Source: JARKQH01 sp964631605 (lineage in GTDB: Bacteria > Verrucomicrobiota > Verrucomicrobiia > Limisphaerales > UBA8199). Taken from it: DNA of 19,980 bases. Shown in pieces: positions 7,678 to 16,800 of the stretch. Every line of letters starts with the position of its first letter. Positions within the stretch are counted from its first letter, which is position 1. The notes under the pieces are model-generated. The model was not told where the DNA came from. It did not search any database and was given only the letters and a program-made list of their open reading frames with translations. Made by a program: the position numbers and the translations under genes. The stretch spans positions 1 to 19,980 of the forward strand of contig CAZVYG010000088.1 in the NCBI GenBank assembly GCA_964631605.1, read 5' to 3'.

Positions 7678-7746
7678 CATCGAAGTCAGCCCGGCCCGGA
7701 CAGGATGGGGTGGACGCCGGAGGCGGGGAGTGCAGGATTTTTGTTG

Positions 7747-7757
7747 GACATAATGTC
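7747..7757. repeat. Short perfect inverted repeat in the thrC/GH44 convergent gap
   Basis: GACAT-A-ATGTC forms an 11-base perfect palindrome between the two convergent genes. It lacks a T tract, so it is not a classic terminator; it may simply be chance. Confidence 0.3.
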
Positions 7758-7786
7758 ATCCTGTGCGCGTTCGATGTTCTGAACCG

Positions 7787-10700
7787 CTACGGACGCATCA
7801 ACCGGAAGAACACCGCGCCATGGGCGGCGTTCATCGGCATCGGCACCTGATTGGTTTCTGTTGAATCGGCGATGTCGCTCCAATTCGTGCTGAGGCCGAC
7901 GACGAGGCTGTTGGTTTGCGCTTGCAGCACCCAGCCGATGTGATCCGCCGGCCAGTGGAGCAGCAGTTGATCGCCCACCGTGGCCCGACCGAGTGGGACG
8001 GGGGCGGCAGAGGTGGGCCGGGCGCTGACTTCGGCCGAGTTCACGCCTTCGCCGGAGGCGTTGACGGCACTGACGACGAAGTAATACAACGTGCCGTTGG
8101 CCAGGCCGGTGTTGGCAAAGGTGAGACTTGCGTTGGTGGCGATGGTCACATAGCCGCCGCCGGTGGTGGAGCGTTTGACGTGGTAATGTGTCGCCGTCGC
8201 GGATGCGTTCCAACTCAGCGCAACCTGCGCGTCGCCGGCGATGGCGGCAAGCCCCGTCGGGGCGGCGGGGGGTGTGCCGCCAAGCGCGGCAATTTCACCA
8301 GCCGTGAGGATGCGATTATACAACCGCACGTCGTCGAGTGCGCCGTTGAGATAGTTATTGGCGGTTTGAAGACTGCCGATGCGCAGATTCGCCGGCCAGG
8401 TGCGGGAACCGGTCGGGCCGGTGCCGCTGCCGCGCAAGATGCCGTCCACATACACCGCCATCGCGCCAGTGGTGTTGTTGCGCGTGGCGGCGACGTGATG
8501 CCACGTGCCGTCGTTGATGCTTACCGAGGACGCAATCGTGGTGTCCCCGCCCGCCGAACCAACGCCGAGCGCAAATTTCCCGTTCACGACCGCCGTGCCC
8601 CAATCAGCGCCACCGCCGCCGACTTCGCCGTCCACGAGGCCTTTGCCGTTCCACCATTGCGCGCCGGCGCTGCCAGCGGTGTCCGTGGTTTTCACCCACA
8701 GGGCGACGGTGAAGTCGTCCTGGATCGAGCGTGGGATCAAGACATAGCTGCTCGTGCCGTTGAATTGCGCGGCTTGCGAACCGACTTTGCCGGCGACGTA
8801 ACTCACCGCGTTGGCGGTGCCGTGATTGCCGCCGCCGCTGCTGTCCTGCGCGTTGCCTTCAAACGCGTAGAGCGCCTTGGCATCGCTCGGGGTGGCGCTG
8901 ATTGGGGCGGAGTCGGCGCTGACGCCAAAGTCATTGGTCGCGGCGATGACATAATAATAGGTCGTGCCATTGACAACGGCGGTGTCGAGATAATGGGTCG
9001 CGGTCAAGCCGCTGGCAATGGTCCCGTAACCCCCGCCGCTCGTGGTGCTCCGCTTGAGGATGTAGCTGTCGGCGCTGATGGTCGCCGACCAGGCAAGCGC
9101 CACCGCCGCGTTGGAGGCCGTGGCCGAGAAATTCGCCGGCACGGGCGGCGGGGCGTTGGCGGCGGGAATGACCAACAGCGTGACGCTCTGCGGCGGCGCG
9201 CTGAAGGAAATGCTGTCGTTGTTCACCGCCGCGTCCGCAAGACGTTGGATCGTGTTGGCGCTGGTGAATTGCCAGACTTGGGCAGGGCCGCCGGCCGGGA
9301 AATGAGCGAGATTCACCGTGATGGGCGTGTGGTTGGTGAGGTATTTATTGAGCACCATCACTGTCAGCGCGTTGTCACTGCTGCGCTGCGCGGCAAAAGC
9401 GGCAACTTGGTCGGGATTGGCCACCGTCGCCGCGACGCTGATGTCGCCGAAGGTGCTCTTGTTGCCGTCGTAGTTGCGGTAGATTTTGAACGCGTTGCGG
9501 ATGTGAAAGCCGTTGTCGAGCGAACCCCAGAACGTCGCAATGTCCACCCCCTCGCGACCGAAGATGCCCAGGACGTCCGCTTGCGCGATGGCCCCGCTGA
9601 TGTGGTTCTCCGCCCCCCAACTGTATTCGGTGATGGCGATCTTGGTGCCGGGATAATAGGCGTTCACCCACGACTTCATGCGCGGGATCAACTGCACGGA
9701 GGCGCCGATCCAACTCGAAGAAACATAGCCGGTGTCCCAGAGGTCGCGCGTACATTCGTTGCGCTTGAGCTGCGCGGCGGTGGAGGAATCGCCCTGGTTG
9801 AACTCGTTGTATTGCGGGTAGTAGTGCAGGCTGAACACGTCGAGCAACCGCTGGCCGGTGGCGGTGTTGGTCAGCTTCAATTGATGCAACAACCAGGGCA
9901 TGTAATCCCAACCACCGTGGTTGTTCCGGTCGGTGTTGCCGCCCATGTAGGTGTCGTAAGGGCTGTGGAAGTAGTTCGGCCAGCCCCATTCCTCGGGGCC
10001 GACGATGAGGGCGTTGGGGTCAACGGCCTTGACCGCGCCGGCGTAGGCAATGATCCGGTCGCGAATCTGATCCATCGTCTGCCCGGTCGGCATGATGGGC
10101 CGATGATTCCAGGGCCAGACGCCATGCTCGTTGTCCATGAGGTAGTATTTCACGCCCCCGTTGGAGGAGACGCCGAATGTGTTCGTCAGGTGCTGCACCC
10201 ATTGCCGCTGGATGGCGGGGCTGTTGGTCACGTAAGCGTCACTGGGATTGTTGGTGCGGATGTACCAACTGGTCTGGGTGGCCGCGTTGGTGCCAATGCC
10301 ATTCCCGGCGTCCGGCCACCATGGGTCGCTGCGGGTCTGCGGGCCGTACTTGGCGATGGAATAAGCGGCCAGCCCGGAGCGGCCGGGTCCCAGTTTGGCG
10401 AGCCAGTCCACCAGCGGGATGGTGATCATGGACTCGGCGCCTGCCGCCTTGGCGGTGTTGATGAAGGCGTCCGCAGCGGCGCTGGGGGCTGAACCGTCGC
10501 TGTCGCTCAGACTCTCGAAGTACCAGTCACCCGCACGATTCGCGGCGTTGTTCTGCCAATTGTAGGTGGTGGTGGCATTGCCGCCGCGCCGATTGATGGT
10601 CAGGTTCAAATTGGTGATCCTGGACCGATCCGCCCAATTGGCGCCGTAGATGAGCGGACTGATCGGGTGGCGATTGGCGTTGGCGTTCACCTGGATCGTG

Positions 10701-10792
10701 GCGGCGGGGTTTTGAGCAAAAGCCGTCGCGGCTACGGCAACCGTACCAGCGCTCAGGGCGGTGATTTGTCTTAAACGGTGGCAAATGGACAT
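7787..10792 (-). CDS. Secreted glycoside hydrolase family 44 endoglucanase/xyloglucanase with FN3-LamG-FN3
   Basis: The 1001-residue protein is predicted to hydrolyse beta-1,4-glucans such as cellulose or xyloglucan outside the cell. A signal peptide (to about residue 27, ending AFAQ) precedes the GH44 catalytic module (about 30-545). The acid/base Glu222 sits in LMDNEHGVW and the nucleophile Glu389 in AITEYSWGAENH, the GH44 pair. A beta-sandwich tail typical of GH44 follows. Then come FN3 (about 549-636), a LamG/concanavalin module (about 637-838, ending LDDVRLYNRILTAGEIAAL), a second FN3 (about 842-930) and a C-terminal beta domain ending VFFRLM, a pattern common in verrucomicrobial exported proteins. 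The ATG at 10792 is chosen because the signal peptide begins there and AAAGGA lies about 10 bases upstream; the frame stays open further upstream without similarity. Confidence 0.9.
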   Translation of the reverse strand: MSICHRLRQITALSAGTVAVAATAFAQNPAATIQVNANANRHPISPLIYGANWADRSRITNLNLTINRRGGNATTTYNWQNNAANRAGDWYFESLSDSDGSAPSAAADAFINTAKAAGAESMITIPLVDWLAKLGPGRSGLAAYSIAKYGPQTRSDPWWPDAGNGIGTNAATQTSWYIRTNNPSDAYVTNSPAIQRQWVQHLTNTFGVSSNGGVKYYLMDNEHGVWPWNHRPIMPTGQTMDQIRDRIIAYAGAVKAVDPNALIVGPEEWGWPNYFHSPYDTYMGGNTDRNNHGGWDYMPWLLHQLKLTNTATGQRLLDVFSLHYYPQYNEFNQGDSSTAAQLKRNECTRDLWDTGYVSSSWIGASVQLIPRMKSWVNAYYPGTKIAITEYSWGAENHISGAIAQADVLGIFGREGVDIATFWGSLDNGFHIRNAFKIYRNYDGNKSTFGDISVAATVANPDQVAAFAAQRSSDNALTVMVLNKYLTNHTPITVNLAHFPAGGPAQVWQFTSANTIQRLADAAVNNDSISFSAPPQSVTLLVIPAANAPPPVPANFSATASNAAVALAWSATISADSYILKRSTTSGGGYGTIASGLTATHYLDTAVVNGTTYYYVIAATNDFGVSADSAPISATPSDAKALYAFEGNAQDSSGGGNHGTANAVSYVAGKVGSQAAQFNGTSSYVLIPRSIQDDFTVALWVKTTDTAGSAGAQWWNGKGLVDGEVGGGGADWGTAVVNGKFALGVGSAGGDTTIASSVSINDGTWHHVAATRNNTTGAMAVYVDGILRGSGTGPTGSRTWPANLRIGSLQTANNYLNGALDDVRLYNRILTAGEIAALGGTPPAAPTGLAAIAGDAQVALSWNASATATHYHVKRSTTGGGYVTIATNASLTFANTGLANGTLYYFVVSAVNASGEGVNSAEVSARPTSAAPVPLGRATVGDQLLLHWPADHIGWVLQAQTNSLVVGLSTNWSDIADSTETNQVPMPMNAAHGAVFFRLMRP

Positions 10793-11281
10793 GCTGCTGA
10801 TCCTTTCGGGTTGTGAGGATGCTTCTTGCTGGTGGGGACGGAGTGACAAGGAATTGGTTTTTGCGCGTCCGCCCTTGCTGAGCGCTGCGCGGGTGAGTGG
10901 GTGGTGACCCTGCGCGGCTTTGGTGTGGCACACGCCCGCGCGGATGTGCACCGGTTTTCAGCGCTGGCGGTGCTGGCGTTGACCTCGCAGTCTATCACGC
11001 TCTTTCCCAGCGACGGGATCGCGCTGGGGCGGATCAGCCCGTCCTGGCCGGCGCGAGCGGCCACGCCCCCGTAGGCGGCGTCGGTGAGGTTGCATTCACC
11101 CTGGAGGATCGGCAGCAAAGGGGGTGCCGCCAGTTTGGGGTGACACAGAACGAGCCTGTGGGCGGTTTGTAGCGCTTCGATGCCGCCCGGCGGTTCGTTC
11201 ATACGGTCATCAACCACACGTCCCATAGTGAATCAACCCATGGACAGGTTCATTTTCTACAGCTTGCGCTCATTGAAATTC

Positions 11282-11446
11282 CTAATTGAGGTCACGATTC
11301 TGCGCCACGCAGATGCCGATGCAAGTGCCCCGGCCTTCGAAACTCTGCACCAGCACGGTGTGCGGGTCCACAACGGCATCCTGGCTCCGCACCAGCATGA
11401 CCGGCAGCAGCCACACCACCAGCCACCATTGCATTTGGCGACGCAT
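11282..11446 (-). CDS. Possible small secreted peptide or truncated gene
   Basis: The frame encodes 54 residues starting MRRQMQWWLVVWLLPVMLV, a convincing basic-then-hydrophobic signal sequence, followed by a short mature part containing DPHTVLVQSF and two cysteines (GTCIGIC). No family is recognised. The mature part is so short that this may be the 5' end of a gene whose remainder was lost. No good ribosome-binding site precedes it, so chance is possible. Confidence 0.3.
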   Translation of the reverse strand: MRRQMQWWLVVWLLPVMLVRSQDAVVDPHTVLVQSFEGRGTCIGICVAQNRDLN

Positions 11447-11584
11447 ACTCGGTAGAGTGTGCCGCGAATCAACCGCCGCGCAAGCCATGACGACGTTGGG
11501 GTTGCGCCAGGGGGGAAGGTGTGTTGGTCAATGGAAGGAATCCCGGGCAAAGGCGGCGCAAAGGGATGCATGCCATGGGTAAGA

Positions 11585-11610
11585 AGACCGGTCTGCCCGG
11601 CCGTGGCCGG
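11585..11610. repeat. Two adjacent palindromes downstream of the Sel1 gene
   Basis: AGACCGGTCT (11585-11594) is a perfect 10-base palindrome. CCGGCC-GT-GGCCGG (11597-11610) is a second inverted repeat immediately beside it. They lie 35-60 bases beyond the Sel1 stop codon and could form part of its 3' end, but there is no T tract. Confidence 0.35.
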
Positions 11611-11644
11611 TGGGCTGGGAAGAGTCAATGGCTCTTTGGTGGCG

Positions 11645-12376
11645 TCAGGGGGTGTGTTCTTTGGGTTCGGTGGCGTGGCAGCGAAACTGGTCAAGTGCGC
11701 GCCGGGCTTCACGAAGTTGTTCGGGCGTCAGGCGTGACTCGACAGTCTGACGGGCGCGAAGGGCATCGGCGACGCCGCCGGCGCGGGCCAATTCGTACCA
11801 CTTCCACGACTCAGTGAGGTTGGTGCTGACGCCGCGGCCCAGCTCGTAGCGCTGAGCCACGTTGAATTGGGCGAGCGGGTCGCCCAACTCGGCGGCCTGC
11901 AGATAGAAGCTGGCCGCCCTGGCTGAGTCCTGCGGCACGCCCCGGCCCGCCGCGTAGATCGAGCCGAGGCTGTAGAGCGCTCCCGCGTGGCGCTGGGCTG
12001 CCGCGAGCTCGAACCACTTCAGCGCGTTGGTCGTGCTCCGCTCGACGCCGCCACCCGCCTCGTGGAGCGTGCCGAGGAGAAACTGAGCCTCTGCGTTGCC
12101 TGCTTCGGCCGCCAGTGTGAGCCACCGAGCCGCTTGCCGGTAGTCGCGCGGTTGGTTGCCCTCGCCCAGATGCCAGCGGCCCAGCGCAAGCTGGGCCGCG
12201 ACGTCCCCGGCAGCCGCCCGCGCCTCGGTCGGAGCGTCTGGAGCTGGCAGCGAGTTGGTGCTGGAGCGGGCCGGCTCCCCCGCAGGCTCACAGCCCGAGA
12301 GCAGAAAACCCGTGGCCAGCAGGGTTGCGGCCAGCCCACGCAGCACAGAAAGGACGGAGGATCGAGAATTCATCAT
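11645..12376 (-). CDS. Sel1-repeat lipoprotein
   Basis: The 243-residue protein has a lipoprotein signal with lipobox LLSGC (Cys29), so it should be anchored to a membrane after export. Residues about 50-205 hold four Sel1/TPR-like helical repeats recognisable by A-A-LG, A-WL--AA-AGNA-AQ--LG, GRGV-----A--FY--AAE-GD and A-W--LA--G patterns. Sel1 repeats mediate protein-protein contacts. The C-terminal LTPEQLREARRALDQF helix is typical of bacterial Sel1 proteins. It is divergent from the pseudopilin gene with a 199-base gap. No Shine-Dalgarno match is evident; either of two adjacent ATGs could be the start. Partner proteins are unknown. Confidence 0.85.
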   Translation of the reverse strand: MMNSRSSVLSVLRGLAATLLATGFLLSGCEPAGEPARSSTNSLPAPDAPTEARAAAGDVAAQLALGRWHLGEGNQPRDYRQAARWLTLAAEAGNAEAQFLLGTLHEAGGGVERSTTNALKWFELAAAQRHAGALYSLGSIYAAGRGVPQDSARAASFYLQAAELGDPLAQFNVAQRYELGRGVSTNLTESWKWYELARAGGVADALRARQTVESRLTPEQLREARRALDQFRCHATEPKEHTP

Positions 12377-12575
12377 GCATGTTTGCGGTTACACGGAATC
12401 CGAGTGGGACCGCAGGAGAGTATTAAAGTCGCTTCAATGACTCGGCCAGCCTGATTGTTACAAAACGACCCGATGTCACACCTCCTTCACACAGCCGCCA
12501 TTGTTGCCGCTGAAACGTCACGGAACCGTCGCTGGCGACTCTGACCCTCGCCGCTATCTTGCCCGCGTTTAGGAC

Positions 12576-13382
12576 ATGAACCGACGTCCCATACTTTATT
12601 GTCGAGCCCGGTCTTTCGGCTTCACGCTGATCGAGCTGCTGGTTGTGATTGCCATTATTGCGATTCTGGCCGGTTTACTGCTGCCGACGCTCGCGGGGGC
12701 CAAGGCCGCCGGCAAACGGACCACCTGCACCAACAACCTTCGCCAGGTCGGCCTGGCCATGCTCCTCTACGCCGACGACAACAGGAACGTTCCGCACAAC
12801 CGCAACGGCGCCGTGCCCAACCACGGTCAATGGACGCTCAATCCACGCTCCACCATCATCCTCTCGCCGGAAGACCCCCTCGCCTACTGGGGTGTGGCCT
12901 ACTCCGATGTGGTCAAGGGTCAAAAGAAAATCTGGCGTTGTCCTTCTGCCAAGGTCGCAGACGAGTGGCGCGAGGACGGTCTAACCTACCCGACAGACTG
13001 GTGGCTGGATTCAACCTACGGTGTCTCCCAGTATTTGACGGTCCCTTCCGACCCGTCCGCGAGGGCTCCGCGCAAGTTGTCCAGCTTTGCCGCGCCGGCC
13101 AGCATGATCCTCGCGCAGGACTCAACCGAGCAGCGCATGGAGGGGGCCGATGACAGTATTGGTCTGTTCCCCGGCAAATCGGAGATTCTGACGCAATGGC
13201 GATACGGCCTGGCGTCGCTCTATCCCGGGATTGATTTTACCTGGGAATGGTATCGCCACAACCGCAAATGCCAGACGCTTTGGCTCGACGGCCACGTCAC
13301 GCTGATCCGGTTTAACGGCCTGAACCAGGGCATTGATTATCGCTATTACACCGGCGACCGGCCGGAACATCCCCTGCCATGA
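12576..13382 (+). CDS. Type II secretion/type IV pilin-like pseudopilin with H-X9-DG C-terminus
   Basis: The 268-residue protein has the class III prepilin motif: a short basic leader ending at Gly15, then FTLIELLVVIAIIAIL with Glu at +5, the site for prepilin peptidase and N-methylation. The membrane helix is followed by the NNLRQVGLAM-LYADDN block and ends with His228-X9-Asp238-Gly239 (RHNRKCQTLWLDG). This H-X9-DG type is greatly expanded in Verrucomicrobiota and Planctomycetes and is thought to form surface fibres or act in secretion. No secretion ATPase or secretin is nearby, so it is one of the dispersed copies. Its stop codon overlaps the next gene's start (ATGA), implying translational coupling. 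Confidence 0.92.
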   Translation: MNRRPILYCRARSFGFTLIELLVVIAIIAILAGLLLPTLAGAKAAGKRTTCTNNLRQVGLAMLLYADDNRNVPHNRNGAVPNHGQWTLNPRSTIILSPEDPLAYWGVAYSDVVKGQKKIWRCPSAKVADEWREDGLTYPTDWWLDSTYGVSQYLTVPSDPSARAPRKLSSFAAPASMILAQDSTEQRMEGADDSIGLFPGKSEILTQWRYGLASLYPGIDFTWEWYRHNRKCQTLWLDGHVTLIRFNGLNQGIDYRYYTGDRPEHPLP

Positions 13383-13789
13383 CTGTACTATCTTCCTTCA
13401 AATGGGCGGCGTCGGTTCGCAGGCCGAGATTTCCAATCCTGTTGCTGCTGGGTGTGCTGCTCGCCGCGTCCGGTTGTGGACGCAAATCGGCGTCTCCACA
13501 GAGTCCTCTCCCGACGGCCCAAGCCCCGGCCGCCATGCAGCAGGCGTTTGCCACGGCCAACGCGGCCTTGGCCGAGCAGGCCCGGGCCGTGGCCGCTGCG
13601 GCGCAGGCCAAGGATCCGCGGGCTGTTCGGGCGCTGCTCGACCTCGCCGCCCGTCCGGAACTGACTGCCGACCAGCGGGCTGCCGTCAACGGCTGCCTGC
13701 AGGGCCTGCTGCAGGAGGCCGGCCAACAAGCTGCCCAGGGCAGCGCCGCTGCTGAAACCGTCCTTCGGACCTACCGGGGTTCCAAATGA
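13379..13789 (+). CDS. Small Ala-rich lipoprotein of unknown function
   Basis: The 136-residue protein has an N-terminal basic stretch, a hydrophobic segment and lipobox LAASGC (Cys33), so export and lipidation are likely. The mature part is strongly Ala/Gln-rich (AFATANAALAEQARAVAAAA) and predicted helical, followed by an ARPELTADQRAAVNGCLQGLLQEA helix. No family is recognised. It overlaps the pseudopilin by four bases (ATGA), which argues that the two are co-translated and may act at the same surface structure. The next gene starts 64 bases later. Confidence 0.75.
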   Translation: MTVLSSFKWAASVRRPRFPILLLLGVLLAASGCGRKSASPQSPLPTAQAPAAMQQAFATANAALAEQARAVAAAAQAKDPRAVRALLDLAARPELTADQRAAVNGCLQGLLQEAGQQAAQGSAAAETVLRTYRGSK

Positions 13790-13853
13790 ATTTCCCGACT
13801 TCGGCTTGGAGCCGGGGTCCATCGCAAACAGTCAACCACAACAGCACACAAGC

Positions 13854-16800
13854 ATGAAAGTCAGACTCCTCAGAGCAATCGTCGGTCCCTCGTTGTCGCT
13901 CGCTCTACTGGCGGCATCCTCCGCCAGTGCCCAGCCGTTTGGACAATGGGATTTCAACCAAAGCAACCTCGTCGCCACGGTCGGTCTGGACTTGGCCTTC
14001 CGCGACGGCCCCGGCGGCGCGACCGCCGCCGCCACGCAGTTCGGCACCACGGCCAGCTTCGGCCTGCCGGACATCAACGGCACCAACGCCTTCATCATGC
14101 GCTTTCCCGCGAGCGATCTCTCGGCCTCCATGGGCATTGATCTCACCGCGCCGTCTGCGCCCAACGGCGGCGGCTCGCTGGTGAACAACTACACGCTGAT
14201 TCTCGACGTGCTCTTTCCCGCCGAGTCCGCGAACAAAGTCCGGCCGATTCTCGAGACCGACCAGCAAATCCTCACGCCCGAGGCGGACCTGATCGTGGAC
14301 GCTGGCAACGGCATTGGCGGCGTGCCCGGTCCTTACCACGGCGTGATCGCCCCCAATACTTGGTACCGGATAGGCTTCGTGGTGGACGGGGGCGGACGGC
14401 AGATCCGCAAGTACATCAACGGCGTCGAGGTTGGCGTGCAGCCCATCGCCACGGTGGACAGCCTCTACGCCCTGGCGCCCGGCGGATTGCAGGCCCTCTT
14501 TGCCAACAATACCGCCGCCACCGCCGCCCAGGGCTACGTCAACAGCATCCAGTTGCGTGACACGGTTCTGAGCGCGGCGCAAATGGTCGCTCTGGGTGGG
14601 CCTTCCGCGGACGGCATCCCGCAGACCATTCCCAGCGTGCCCTCCTACGTGCAGGCCTGGACGCCCGCCGGGGCCGTTGCCAGCCGCGTCACCCCCATCG
14701 GCGCCGTCATCAATCCGGGCGACACCACGGTCAACACCAACACCATCGTCCTCAAGCTCAACGGCGTCGCCCAGACCGGCGTCACCATCACCAGCAACGG
14801 CGTCATCACGGTCGCCAAAGCCTCTGTCGGCCCGCTGTCCGCCGGCGCCACGCAGACCATCGAAATCACCTACACCGATGGCAACGGTTCGCAGGCCCAC
14901 AGCAAGCAGTTCAAGGCGGCCTTTCTGTTTGAGGACTTCGAGGGCCTGGCCCTGCTCGACGCCGTCGAGGAGCCGAACGGCCTGACCAACGCCTGGACGC
15001 CCACGCCGCCCCCGGGCTGGGTCACCAACCACTCTGGCATGCCCGGCTACGGCGACCCTGCCAACGACGGCCGCACGGAGTGGGCCGGCTGGACCTTTGC
15101 CCGCAAGGAATTCTGGATCGCCTCCGACAACCAGACCCGCGACCAGTTCACCCGCGGTGTCAACGTGCTGGCCATCGCCGATCCCGACGAATGGGACGAC
15201 GCGTCCCACCCGCAGTTCGATGCGCAGGGCAACGCCCTTTACTTCAACTCGTTTCTGTCCACCCCCGCCATCCAGATCGCCGGCGCGCCCGCCAACAGCA
15301 TCTTCCTCAAGTTCGACTCGAGCTGGCGCCCCGAAGGCTTTGACGACTGGGGCGGCACCAACAACCAAACGGCCACCATTACCGTCAGCTACAACGGCGG
15401 CGCGCCGATCGAAGTGTTGCGCTGGGATTCCAACGAAAGCGGCCCGTATTACAAACCCGACTCGCAGAACGAGCCCGTGTTTCTGCCCCTGGCCAATCCT
15501 GCCGGCGCGACCAACCTGGTCGTGACCTTCGGACTCACCCAGGCGGGGAACGACTGGTGGTGGGCCTTTGACAATCTGGAAGTCAACACCGGTCCCGTCG
15601 CTCCGGCCATCACGCTCCAGCCGCGGGGCCAAACCGTCTCCACCAACGCAACCGTCTCCTTCACCACGGCCGCCAGCGGCTCCGAGCCGTTCAACTATCA
15701 GTGGCAGTTCCACGGCACCAATCTTCCCGGCGCCACTGAGGCCACCCTCACGCTTGCCGGCGTCACCCTGGCCGACATCGGCCCCTACCGCGTGATCGTC
15801 AGCAATGAGGCCGGTTCCGCGACCAGCGCCATCGCCTGGCTCAACGTTTATGCGACTCTCCCCGCCCACGACCTGGTCGCCCACCTCAAGTTCGACGATT
15901 CCTATGACGACGCCTCCGGCCGCGGCAACAACGCTCTGCCGGTCAACACCCCGGGTTTCGTGGACGGCTTCCTGGGGCGCGCTGTTTATCTCCACAGCTC
16001 CCGCACCAACGATCCAAACAACTACGTGTCCCTCGGCTATCCCACCGACCTCCAGTTTGGCGCTGGTGACAACGCGGCCAACTTCTCCTTCGCCTTCTGG
16101 ACCAAGGTCATTTCCCGCTCCGGCGACAAGCCCTTTATCTCGAACAAAAACTGGGATTCGGGCAACAATCGCGGCTTCGTCGTCGCTTCGCTCGGCAGCG
16201 GCCTGAAATGGAACTGCCGCGACGACCAGTCCGCCCGCCGCGACAGCCCGGGTGTCGGCTCGCAGCTCAATGACAGCGGCTGGCATCACGTCGTCGTCAC
16301 CTTCGAGCGCACGAACTTCGCCCGCATCTACCTTGACGGCGTGCTCGTGGACACCACCAGCATGGCGCCCGATGCCGGCAAGCCCGTCGGCAACCTCGAC
16401 ACCTCGGACCTGGGCTTCAACATCAACCTCTGCCAGGACGGCCGCGGCATCTACACCGACGGCAGCTCGTCCGGTCTCGAAGCCCTGTTCGATGACTTCG
16501 GCATCTGGCGGCGCGTCATCACCCCGCAGGAAGTCGAGGCCATCTACCACGCCGCGTTCTTCGGCACGCCGCTCAACGACGCCCCGCTTTACGGCGCCGT
16601 GCCGCCGCCGCAAATCACCTTCCCGCCGACCAACCAGACCGTCAGCGCCGGCTCACCCGTCACCCTGGCCGTCTCGGCCATCGGCGGCAATCCGCTCTCC
16701 TACCAGTGGCGGCTGGCCGGCACGAACCTGCCCGGCGCGACCGCCCGCACCTACTCGCTCGCCGCCGCCGATTCCACCAACGCCGGCAATTACGCGGTGG

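Larger units (their letters stand above)
10793..11644. other. Long gene-poor region between the GH44 and Sel1 genes
   Basis: Several open frames of 70-150 codons exist here on both strands, but they overlap one another and lack family motifs. The right part contains a short frame with a signal peptide (11282-11446, listed separately) and two adjacent palindromes near 11585-11610. The left part presumably holds the promoter of the GH44 gene, but no clear -10/-35 pair stands out. The stretch may contain remnants of decayed genes. Confidence 0.5.

Noticed and set aside
7916..10492. Very long open frame (858 codons) on the plus strand opposite the GH44 gene
   Set aside because: It is the antisense shadow of a GC-rich gene with biased third positions. 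Its translation is rich in Gly, Arg, Val and Ala without domains, while the minus strand has clear GH44 catalytic motifs.
10771..11226. Minus-strand frame of about 150 codons upstream of the GH44 gene
   Set aside because: No family similarity, overlaps the GH44 signal-peptide region and its promoter space; considered chance or remnant.
13905..16613. Open frame of about 900 codons on the minus strand opposite the LamG/Ig mosaic gene
   Set aside because: Low-complexity translation without motifs; the plus strand has signal peptide, LamG and Ig domains. It follows from the codon bias of the sense gene.
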